From JABWBR01 sp036741235 (lineage in GTDB: Bacteria; Bacteroidota; Bacteroidia; Chitinophagales; Saprospiraceae): 30,974 nt of DNA. Shown here piece after piece: positions 14,669-21,129 of the stretch. The number at the start of each line of letters is the position of its first letter. Position 1 is the first letter of the stretch. Location of the stretch: the NCBI GenBank assembly GCA_036741235.1, contig DAINSQ010000041.1:1-30974 (forward strand). Direction: 5' to 3'. The position numbers and the translations under genes are program-made. Under the pieces are notes generated by a model. The model was not told the DNA's origin. It was given only the letters and a program-made list of their open reading frames with translations, and searched no databases.

Positions 14669-17311
14669 ATGAATAACAACTACGCAATAAGACGTCTAAC
14701 CGTCTTGCTATCGGCTGTATTTATGCCGCTATTTTTAGGCTGCCAGGAATTCGATTTTGGATCCGATCTCGATGCCGATGATTATAATATTTTTCTCATA
14801 CAAACAGGCACGACAAAAACTATTACATTTTTATCGTCAACGGCTACACCCTACGACTGGTATATGTGCTCAAGTGCTGGTTGCGAAACGTTAAATCGCA
14901 TGCCGGAGGGCGTAGCGCGGGTCATCGGCGCGGATCCCAATTTAAAGATAACCTTTTCAAATACTAATGCAGTTATAGAAGCTAATAATTCCGCTATTGA
15001 GGAATCGTACTATCTTACAATACGGTTGGAAGGTCGCTCTGATACTATCACCAGAAAAATAAGGTTAATTGTCCGAAAACCCCTTAATATGATTTTTGTA
15101 CTCGACCGCTCCGGCAGCATGGAGTGCGGACTTCGAACTGCATCAGCCTGGAATGATTGTATCCTCCGTTCCGGCCACCGCTGGGACGCGCTTAAAGATG
15201 CAGTCGAAAATTTTGTTACAAAATTCGATTCAGATGAAAGTTCTTTACCCGGCGACCGCATCAGCGTGGTGTATTTCTCCGGCGCCACAGTGGATCCCCC
15301 CGGCGATTTTGAAACGATGAAAACCGTCGGCAATTTTCAATCGGGTATCAGAGGCAACATGGAGTCCCCGCCGGTTCAAAATGCACCACCTGCAGATGTA
15401 TTGGGCCGCGACGGCACCAGTATCGGCGCGGGAGTTTTAGAGGCTGTCAATGCCCGTTTTGGAGGCGCAGAAAATAACAATCTCCGGCAGGTTATTGTGG
15501 TATTCACCGACGGCGAACAAAATGCAGCGCCTGACGTAGCCATTTCGGCTGGTTCCCGGCAAATAAAGGCCGCCGATGGAACGGTACTCTTAGATCTTAA
15601 TGCCGCTAATGTGGACGGCATAGAAATATATACAATTGGAGTTGGCGCCCTGCCCAGCGTTTCAACGCTGCTGCAAGGACTCGCCGGCAGTCCGTCAAGG
15701 TGTTTTATGCCAACAACTGACAATGAGGATGAATTTGTAGAAGAACTCAGCGGCGCCGCTTTCAACGAAATTTTCAACAAATTCAGCCCCCAGCACATCA
15801 AATTTGTAAAACAGAAATTGTCTTCGTCCAATTCCATGAACTTTTCGGTCAACAAACAGGTGAGCCGCCTTTTCCTCGAAGCGCATTTCGACCGGCCCTA
15901 CAGCCGCACCAATACCCGGTTCGAAATATACCGCAACGGCATCCCGTTTCCACTGGATAAAACCCAGCCGCTCTACACGCCTTTTTTGACCACTTTTATC
16001 ATCAACTTTGAAGACCTCCCCGACTACACCAGCGAAGGAGAATGGACGTTTACCGTGCTGACCAATATGGATGATATCATTGACGAAAATATCTATTATC
16101 CCGGCCCCCCCAGTATTAACCTCCTGGCCACCGCCGACGACCACGAAGTGGATATGAGCACCCGGGTCGGCGCCTCGCACGTGGCTGTCGGCAGCAAAAC
16201 GCCCATCACGCTGACGCTCTCCCACCAGGGCAAACCCATCAAAAATGCGCTGGTGAAAGCCTACATCGTCAAGCCCAGCGTAGACGTCAGCGACCTGCTG
16301 GCCCGGGCACAGGTGGCCGGACCGCTGCCCGTTGACCCTGAACTGGGTACCTGCGCCGGACAAACCCTGAACTGGCTGCGCGCCAACAACCCCGCCGCCC
16401 TCGACTCGCTCAAAATTTACTTCAGCGATTCGCTGGTGCTGGCGCACAAAGGCAAGGGCAAATACGAAGCCGTCTACGGCAATTGGAATGTAACCGGCGT
16501 TCACAAGGTGATTTTCTCCGCCCAGGCCTCCGATGCCGCCTACGGAAAGCTGGAGCGCATGAAAAACCAAACCGTAAACGTGCGCATACCGCCGATTTCG
16601 TTCAACCCCAAGGAGCGCACTTTCGGAAAAGACGGCCGGGTATCTTACCTGGGACTGCGGCCCCAGTATGAATCGAGAGGACGCCGCTATTTCGTAGGCC
16701 CAGGCTATGGCTATGCCTACAGTGTAAAAGGCGCCGGCGTTGAACGCGTGACGGTTAACGACGAATGCGGCGGCAGATACGGCATTAGCGTACAGGCGGA
16801 AGGCGACCCGAGGGTTAAGGTGTATTTGCTCGACGAAGAGATATACCGCGGCAAATTGTCGCGCTTCGATAAACCCTATGTCAAATACAAATGGGGCCTA
16901 AGCGCCCACGGAGGAATAACGGAGCCTCTCGGCAAACTCGATACGCTGTACGTCAATGGCGGCGCTTACGCAGAAATTGACGCCAGCTATCAATTTGTGC
17001 CCTTCTTCTCGCTTGAGGCCCGGGGCGGTTATTACGGCTTTGATCAGGGATTCAACATCCTGGGCGCTACGCTGTATGCCAAAACGCAGACAGACCTGAG
17101 GGCCAATACCCTTTCGCTGGCCTTCGCTGCCGGCGGCGGCATTTACAAACCCAAAAATACCGATAGCGCCGCCGGCTACAGCCTTCGACTGGGCTTGCAG
17201 TGGCATGCCCGCCCCCGACTGGAAGTGTCGCTCGACGGCGGATTTTTTACCATCCCCCAATACGAATACCAGTTCCTGACTGCAGGGTTGGGACTGAAAT
17301 ACAGGTTATAA
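14669..17311 (+). CDS. VWA-domain lipoprotein with C-terminal outer-membrane-barrel-like region
   Basis: The start at 14669 is preferred over 14636, which lies inside the preceding gene, because it yields a signal peptide with lipobox FLGC (Cys25). The protein has 880 residues. The VWA domain (about 138-360) has an intact MIDAS: DRSGS at 146-150, T250 in DGTSIG and D281 in FTDGE. Such sites bind Mg and a protein ligand. A middle Ig-like region (about 490-640) follows. The last ~220 residues alternate Gly and aromatic strands (VNGGAYAEIDASYQF, FSLEARGGYYGF, LSLAFAAGGGIY, FLTAGLGLKYRL), as in small outer-membrane barrels. A lipid anchor and barrel together would display the VWA domain at the outer membrane. 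The 5' part is more AT-rich than the 3' part. Confidence 0.85.
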   Translation: MNNNYAIRRLTVLLSAVFMPLFLGCQEFDFGSDLDADDYNIFLIQTGTTKTITFLSSTATPYDWYMCSSAGCETLNRMPEGVARVIGADPNLKITFSNTNAVIEANNSAIEESYYLTIRLEGRSDTITRKIRLIVRKPLNMIFVLDRSGSMECGLRTASAWNDCILRSGHRWDALKDAVENFVTKFDSDESSLPGDRISVVYFSGATVDPPGDFETMKTVGNFQSGIRGNMESPPVQNAPPADVLGRDGTSIGAGVLEAVNARFGGAENNNLRQVIVVFTDGEQNAAPDVAISAGSRQIKAADGTVLLDLNAANVDGIEIYTIGVGALPSVSTLLQGLAGSPSRCFMPTTDNEDEFVEELSGAAFNEIFNKFSPQHIKFVKQKLSSSNSMNFSVNKQVSRLFLEAHFDRPYSRTNTRFEIYRNGIPFPLDKTQPLYTPFLTTFIINFEDLPDYTSEGEWTFTVLTNMDDIIDENIYYPGPPSINLLATADDHEVDMSTRVGASHVAVGSKTPITLTLSHQGKPIKNALVKAYIVKPSVDVSDLLARAQVAGPLPVDPELGTCAGQTLNWLRANNPAALDSLKIYFSDSLVLAHKGKGKYEAVYGNWNVTGVHKVIFSAQASDAAYGKLERMKNQTVNVRIPPISFNPKERTFGKDGRVSYLGLRPQYESRGRRYFVGPGYGYAYSVKGAGVERVTVNDECGGRYGISVQAEGDPRVKVYLLDEEIYRGKLSRFDKPYVKYKWGLSAHGGITEPLGKLDTLYVNGGAYAEIDASYQFVPFFSLEARGGYYGFDQGFNILGATLYAKTQTDLRANTLSLAFAAGGGIYKPKNTDSAAGYSLRLGLQWHARPRLEVSLDGGFFTIPQYEYQFLTAGLGLKYRL

Positions 17312-17314
17312 TAG

Positions 17315-17896
17315 TTAATCCTTATAAACGACACCGTACAAGCGTTTTTCAAGGACCGCCGTGGGCTCGTCAAACAAAAAAAACAGGCCCACGGCGCCTT
17401 TGCCCTCGCGGAACAGGGCTAAAAACTGGCAGTTTTCGCGGGGGCTAAAGCTTTTTTTGGGGTGAAAAAAGAACAACTTGCCCCAATCGGCCTTAAATGC
17501 CGAGAGCATGGAATCAGATAGAGAGTGGGCGGTAATCAGATCTTCTTCATCATTCGAAGCCAGGTTGATTACCTGGCGCATTGCCCAGAAATGCGGAAAA
17601 TCGGCTTCCGGGTTGAGCAGCGTATCGTAAGGCTCGAGCAAATAGCGGATCTCGAGGTGTTCCTGCCGGGAATACATACCGTAAGGGCAAGGTTGGGAAA
17701 CACTTGCGTCGAGTATAAACCACTTGTAGCCGGCATCAACGGGAAATAGCAGTTCTACGCCTGCCGCTTCAAATTGCGGCAGCAGTCCTTCCGGCATGGG
17801 AACCTGGGCAACCACAATCGGGCGTCCAAAACACAAGGCAATACACGTCAGCACGCATAGCCTGCGTACATCAATATACAATCGAATCGACGGCAT
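17315..17896 (-). CDS. Secreted protein in the ECF sigma operon
   Basis: The 193-residue product has an N-terminal signal region (hydrophobic core at about residues 12-25, possible cleavage near VVAQ). The mature part has no domain I recognise; motifs include GYKWFILDASVSQPC, CPYGMYSRQEHLEIRY and FREGKGAVGLFFLFDEP. It starts only 6 bases after the anti-sigma stop and is presumably cotranscribed with the sigma and anti-sigma genes, so it may be a sensor or a regulated output of that module. Its stop is 3 bases from the VWA gene stop on the other strand. A hairpin with a T8 run in its loop lies inside the 3' coding part (17358-17395). Confidence 0.75.
   Translation of the reverse strand: MPSIRLYIDVRRLCVLTCIALCFGRPIVVAQVPMPEGLLPQFEAAGVELLFPVDAGYKWFILDASVSQPCPYGMYSRQEHLEIRYLLEPYDTLLNPEADFPHFWAMRQVINLASNDEEDLITAHSLSDSMLSAFKADWGKLFFFHPKKSFSPRENCQFLALFREGKGAVGLFFLFDEPTAVLEKRLYGVVYKD
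17358..17395. repeat. GC-rich inverted repeat with homopolymer loop inside a coding end
   Basis: GCCGTGGGC (17358-17366) and GCCCACGGC (17387-17395) are perfect 9-base arms. The loop holds a run of eight A on the plus strand (T8 in the sense of the secreted-protein gene). It lies just past the convergent VWA stop, so it could act as a 3' hairpin for the plus transcript. Confidence 0.55.
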
Positions 17897-17902
17897 ACTG
17901 CG

Positions 17903-18148
17903 CTATTCCAAACCTGAACTGATCTTAATTTTGTCTTTAATAGATTGGACGAGAGCGGGAGATGGTTTTCGGCGATGTATCCTGCTTTTGATAAATTCGC
18001 GAAAAGCTTGTTCCTGGCTGAGAACCTGGAGGTAGAGGGGGTTTGATTTGATCTCATTGAGTAATTCGCGTTCTGCGACTTCGCTGAGTTCATTGTCGAG
18101 GTACAAGTTGACTTTTTTGACGAGATCGAGATACTGCTGATCTTTCAT
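17903..18148 (-). CDS. Small soluble anti-sigma-like protein without cysteines
   Basis: The start is set at 18148 (MKDQQYLDLVKKV); upstream codons have no support. The 81-residue helical protein has the pattern LYLDNELSEVAERELLNEI, then EQAFREFIKSRIHRR and SPALVQSIKDKI. This resembles Bacteroidota anti-sigma factors paired with ECF sigma genes, although the Cys residues of the zinc-containing ZAS motif are absent and there is no membrane helix. It would bind sigma in the cytoplasm. It sits downstream of the sigma gene, after a 318-base spacer, and 6 bases before the secreted-protein gene. Role is inferred from the pattern and the operon. Confidence 0.7.
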   Translation of the reverse strand: MKDQQYLDLVKKVNLYLDNELSEVAERELLNEIKSNPLYLQVLSQEQAFREFIKSRIHRRKPSPALVQSIKDKIKISSGLE

Positions 18149-18466
18149 GGCACTTGTTTTACTTACCAGCACACTGTGTCGCCCAGGGTTGTATACCGCC
18201 AAAAATACGAAGGCACTTTCCCTGGTAACAACCAACGACCATCGGCCCTCCCTGGGGAGTTTGTGCGATCGGTGCGGTTGCTACAGTGACAAGTGCCTTC
18301 ATATTCTTCACGCGATATATCAACCCGGTCTTTCGGTAATTCCTGTATGCCATTTCCCACAACTTGCAACAAGCCGCGGGAGCAGCAGTATGTCCAAATT
18401 GGCAGATGACAGGAGCGAAAGACGCATAAATTCGACAGTTGACTGATAACAGGTTATCAAAATTCT
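18149..18466. other. 318-base spacer inside the sigma operon
   Basis: Between the sigma stop and the anti-sigma start there is no confidently annotated gene. On the minus strand it holds a possible 47-residue ORF (18159-18302) and a 9-base perfect inverted repeat (GGCACTTGT at 18149-18157, ACAAGTGCC at 18289-18297). One arm directly abuts the anti-sigma ATG. A spacer this long is unusual between a sigma gene and its antagonist. Confidence 0.6.
18159..18302 (-). CDS. Possible small peptide ahead of the anti-sigma gene
   Basis: An ATG at 18302 opens a 47-codon frame that stops 10 bases before the anti-sigma ATG. A longer version from an ATG at 18353 would add 17 residues. The peptide has three Cys and a Gly-rich middle: GCYQGKC, then LRIFGGIQPW. 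It might be a real small protein or a leader peptide. No family is recognised, the ribosome-binding context is weak, and such a frame could arise by chance. Confidence 0.25.
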   Translation of the reverse strand: MKALVTVATAPIAQTPQGGPMVVGCYQGKCLRIFGGIQPWATQCAGK

Positions 18467-19060
18467 TTAAGAGCGGTTATCCTTAAAACCCTGCGCTTTG
18501 GCATAAGCGTTGAGTTGTTCCTTGAGCAAATCGCGGGCGCGGAACAGCCTTGAGCGCACCGTACCTACAGGAATATCGAGCAGGACGGCGATTTCATCGT
18601 AGGAGAAGCCGTCAAATTCGCGCAACTCGATGACCATCCGGTATTCTGAAGACAGCGAATTGATAGCCGCGGTTACTTCATCTCCCAGCATTTTGTCGAA
18701 CAGTTCGACCCGCAAGTCGGTATAGCTCGAACTTGCCGTTTCCTCTTCGCCGCGCACCAGCGATACATCCTCGTAATCGACATGCACAGGCTGTTTGCTG
18801 CGCTTGCGATATGCGTTGATGTACACATTTTTGAGGATCTGGAATAACCACGCTTTCGCATTGGTGCCGCTTTGAAACGACTCTATGGCGCGATAAGCGC
18901 GCATATAAGTCTCTTGCACCAGATCGTCGGCATCCTGGCTGTTGTAGGTCAGGTTGCAGGCGAAAGAATAGAGCGCTTCGATGTGGGGCAACAATTCCCG
19001 CTCAAAGATGCGATCCAGATCTTTCTGTTCCAAGGTTTCCTGTGTTGATTCTACGCCCAT
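18467..19060 (-). CDS. ECF-type RNA polymerase sigma factor
   Basis: This 197-residue protein has the sigma-70 region 2 at about residues 25-95 (NSQDADDLVQETYMRAYRAI, then AWLFQILKNVYINAYRK) and region 4 at about 130-185 (LREFDGFSYDEIAVLLDIPV, then GTVRSRLFRARDLLKEQL). It would direct RNA polymerase to its own regulon, probably when released from the anti-sigma-like protein encoded downstream. An ECF-type GGAACTT lies 45-51 bases upstream of its start, suggesting autoregulation. The start at 19060 gives the usual short N-terminal extension. The regulon is not visible, but the secreted 193-residue gene in the same operon is a likely target. Confidence 0.95.
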   Translation of the reverse strand: MGVESTQETLEQKDLDRIFERELLPHIEALYSFACNLTYNSQDADDLVQETYMRAYRAIESFQSGTNAKAWLFQILKNVYINAYRKRSKQPVHVDYEDVSLVRGEEETASSSYTDLRVELFDKMLGDEVTAAINSLSSEYRMVIELREFDGFSYDEIAVLLDIPVGTVRSRLFRARDLLKEQLNAYAKAQGFKDNRS

Positions 19061-19082
19061 GATAATAGCGTTTTATTAAAGG

Positions 19083-19111
19083 CTAAACCTAACCCCGTTC
19101 CGATAAGTTCC
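19083..19111 (-). promoter_or_regulatory. ECF-like promoter upstream of the sigma gene
   Basis: On the minus strand GGAACTT (19105-19111) is identical to the -35 element recognised by many ECF factors. It is followed after 16 bases by GTTTAG, a poor match to ECF -10 elements. A housekeeping -7 candidate, TACCTTTG (19165-19172), lies further upstream but lacks a TTG at 19-21 bases. Confidence 0.35.
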
Positions 19112-19212
19112 CCACTGTTCAATTTTTTTTCCTAAAAAAAACCAAACCCTGTCGTTAAACCAACCAAAGGTATTTTCAGATACAGCTAAACCGCCCACAG
19201 GCGCTCCCCAGC

Positions 19213-19830
19213 CTAAAAAACCACCAACTGAATCTCATCTACACTATGTTCAAACCACTTGAGCGGGGCGAGAACCTTATCGCCGGTGAGGGTATCGCAT
19301 TTAAAAAAGAGGTAATACAACTGGCGGTAATCGCCCAGGCGGTCGAGCAGGCGCTGCATGCGGTGTTGGCCTGCCTCCGATTCGTGGTGAAGAAACTGCA
19401 TACGCCAGGCGTAGTAAGCTTCGTCGTGCAATTCGATGATATCCAATAAACCTTCGTCTGAAATATGCTGTTCCATATAACGACGGGCGAGCATGCCGTG
19501 GTGTTTTTCCCAATTCCGCGGAAAGCTCTTGTCTTCCAGATACTTGAACGTATCATGGGCAAAAGCGATGAGGCGAAGCTGAGAACGTTGACGGGGCTCT
19601 ATGGGTAATTCGTCTACATTGGCGAGCACTTCCGCCACGTGTTTGTAAACCTCGCCCTCGGGATGGCCGTAACGAGGCACTCCCCACAACAAACCCTTGA
19701 GAAAAACAGGGTCTTGCAGCAGTAACCCTTCCAACTCACTTTCGGGGCGCAACGCCTGTACCAGCGCATGCGACACCGCGTTCCAGCCTTCGGCAGGCGC
19801 AAGGGATGGCTGTTCATGAAAAGAAGACAT
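19213..19830 (-). CDS. HD-domain metal-dependent hydrolase-like protein
   Basis: The 205-residue protein (start at 19830; 19875 is an in-frame alternative) shows the HD-type order of metal ligands: YGHPEGEVYKHVAEV, then IAFAHDTFKYL with the HD pair, then EKHHGMLARRY and LLDIIELHDEAYY. HD proteins are usually phosphohydrolases of nucleotides or cyclic nucleotides. Which substrate is used cannot be read from sequence. It is cytosolic, with no signal peptide. It lies upstream of the sigma gene on the same strand, 152 bases away, and is divergent from the HtrA gene. The C-terminal third (RLGDYRQLYYLFFKCDTLTG) is unassigned. Confidence 0.75.
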   Translation of the reverse strand: MSSFHEQPSLAPAEGWNAVSHALVQALRPESELEGLLLQDPVFLKGLLWGVPRYGHPEGEVYKHVAEVLANVDELPIEPRQRSQLRLIAFAHDTFKYLEDKSFPRNWEKHHGMLARRYMEQHISDEGLLDIIELHDEAYYAWRMQFLHHESEAGQHRMQRLLDRLGDYRQLYYLFFKCDTLTGDKVLAPLKWFEHSVDEIQLVVF

Positions 19831-19956
19831 GCGCTTCGAGTTTTTTGCTGTTAAGATCCAGTTAAAAGCCGTCATCCGGGGTAACAAACGGACGCTTTGT
19901 TGAGTTATTTTATTCGTGTTGCGATTATGTTCAGCAAAATATAAATAAACAGGAAT

Positions 19957-21105
19957 ATGAAGCAGGTAACAACCATGATTTTTGCCGGTATGTTGGGCGG
20001 CGCAGTAACTTTGGCAGGTTTGGGCTTTTACAATTATCTGTCAAAAGACGAAATTCCTGCCTCAACCCTGCCTGCCCGGCAAGTGAATTTTGTCAACAGC
20101 AAACCCGGCTCTGCCGCAGCGCCTTTCGATTTCACCCAGGCCGCAGCCGTGGCTATGCCCGCCGTAGTCCACATCAAAGCTATCGCTAAACCCGCTACGG
20201 CGAAAAACAACCTCAGCGATAATCCTTTCCGGTTTTTCTTCGACGACGATTTCCTGTTCGGTCAACCAGGGCCGCAATCAGGCACCGGCTCGGGCGTAAT
20301 ATACAGCAGCGACGGCTATATTATCACGAATAACCACGTAGTGGAAATGGCCGACGAATTGGAGGTCACCCTGTACGATAACCGTACGTTCGAGGCCAAA
20401 ATTATCGGCACCGACAAAAAAACCGACCTCGCAATTATTAAAATCGAAGCGAGCAACCTGCCTACGCTCCAACTGGCCAACAGCGATGAGGCCAAGGTGG
20501 GCGAGTGGGTGCTGGCCGTCGGCAATCCCTTTGACCTCACTTCTACCGTTACCGCCGGTATCATCAGCGCTAAAGGACGCAATATACGGCTGCTGGAAAG
20601 CCGCGACGCCATCGAGTCGTTTATCCAAACCGACGCCGCAGTCAACCCCGGCAATAGCGGCGGCGCCCTGGTGGACGCTCAGGGCCGACTCCTGGGGATC
20701 AATACGGCTATCGCCAGCCGCAACGGCTCTTTCCAGGGCTATTCCTTCGCTATCCCTATCAACCTGGCTACTCGTATCGTCGATGATATTATTGAATACG
20801 GCAGCTACCAACGACCTCTGCTGGGCGTTAATATCTCCGAACTGGATAGCGACGCCGCCAAAGAAATGGGCCTGGCCATCAGCCAGGGCGTGCTGATCGA
20901 AAGCCTCGTCGATGGCGGCTCCGCCCAATATGCCGGCCTCCAACCCAAAGACGTGATTGTAGGCGTCAACGGCCGCGATATCAAAACCGTTCCCGAATTA
21001 CAAGAAGCCGTGGGCCGCGCCAAAGTAGGCGACGTGCTCAATATCAGAGTGAACCGCAAAGGCGATGTCCAAAATATCCCTGTGCGACTGAAATCGGCAC
21101 AGTAA
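19957..21105 (+). CDS. HtrA/DegP-like serine protease with one PDZ domain
   Basis: The 382-residue envelope protease has an N-terminal hydrophobic segment (MIFAGMLGGAVTLAGLGF) that is a signal anchor or signal peptide. The trypsin-like domain carries the triad H127 (TNNHVVE), D157 (KTDLAIIKI) and S234 (NPGNSGGALV). One PDZ domain follows (about 285-378, with LLGVNISELD and GLQPKDVIVGVNGRDI), as in DegS or short HtrA proteins; classic DegP has two. It degrades or processes misfolded periplasmic proteins. Proximity to the sigma/anti-sigma operon may reflect envelope-stress control, but it is on the opposite strand and beyond the HD gene, so this is only suggestive. Confidence 0.95.
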   Translation: MKQVTTMIFAGMLGGAVTLAGLGFYNYLSKDEIPASTLPARQVNFVNSKPGSAAAPFDFTQAAAVAMPAVVHIKAIAKPATAKNNLSDNPFRFFFDDDFLFGQPGPQSGTGSGVIYSSDGYIITNNHVVEMADELEVTLYDNRTFEAKIIGTDKKTDLAIIKIEASNLPTLQLANSDEAKVGEWVLAVGNPFDLTSTVTAGIISAKGRNIRLLESRDAIESFIQTDAAVNPGNSGGALVDAQGRLLGINTAIASRNGSFQGYSFAIPINLATRIVDDIIEYGSYQRPLLGVNISELDSDAAKEMGLAISQGVLIESLVDGGSAQYAGLQPKDVIVGVNGRDIKTVPELQEAVGRAKVGDVLNIRVNRKGDVQNIPVRLKSAQ

Positions 21106-21129
21106 ACCCCACAACAAACCGACAACCTA
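21104..21129 (-). repeat. Heptamer-family tract between convergent genes
   Basis: AACCCCAC, AACAAACCGAC and AACCTAC follow the HtrA stop. The last unit includes the TAG stop of the minus-strand gene (CTA at 21127-21129). In the minus sense this reads as GT-rich sequence after the stop, as at 91-111. Confidence 0.5.

Noticed and set aside
15695..16570. 291-codon minus-strand frame inside the VWA gene
   Set aside because: It is an antisense shadow of GC-rich codons; the plus-strand reading has intact domains.
19957..21105. HtrA as part of the EAD-like system
   Set aside because: One PDZ domain and standard motifs make it an ordinary envelope quality-control protease, and it lies beyond the sigma and HD genes.
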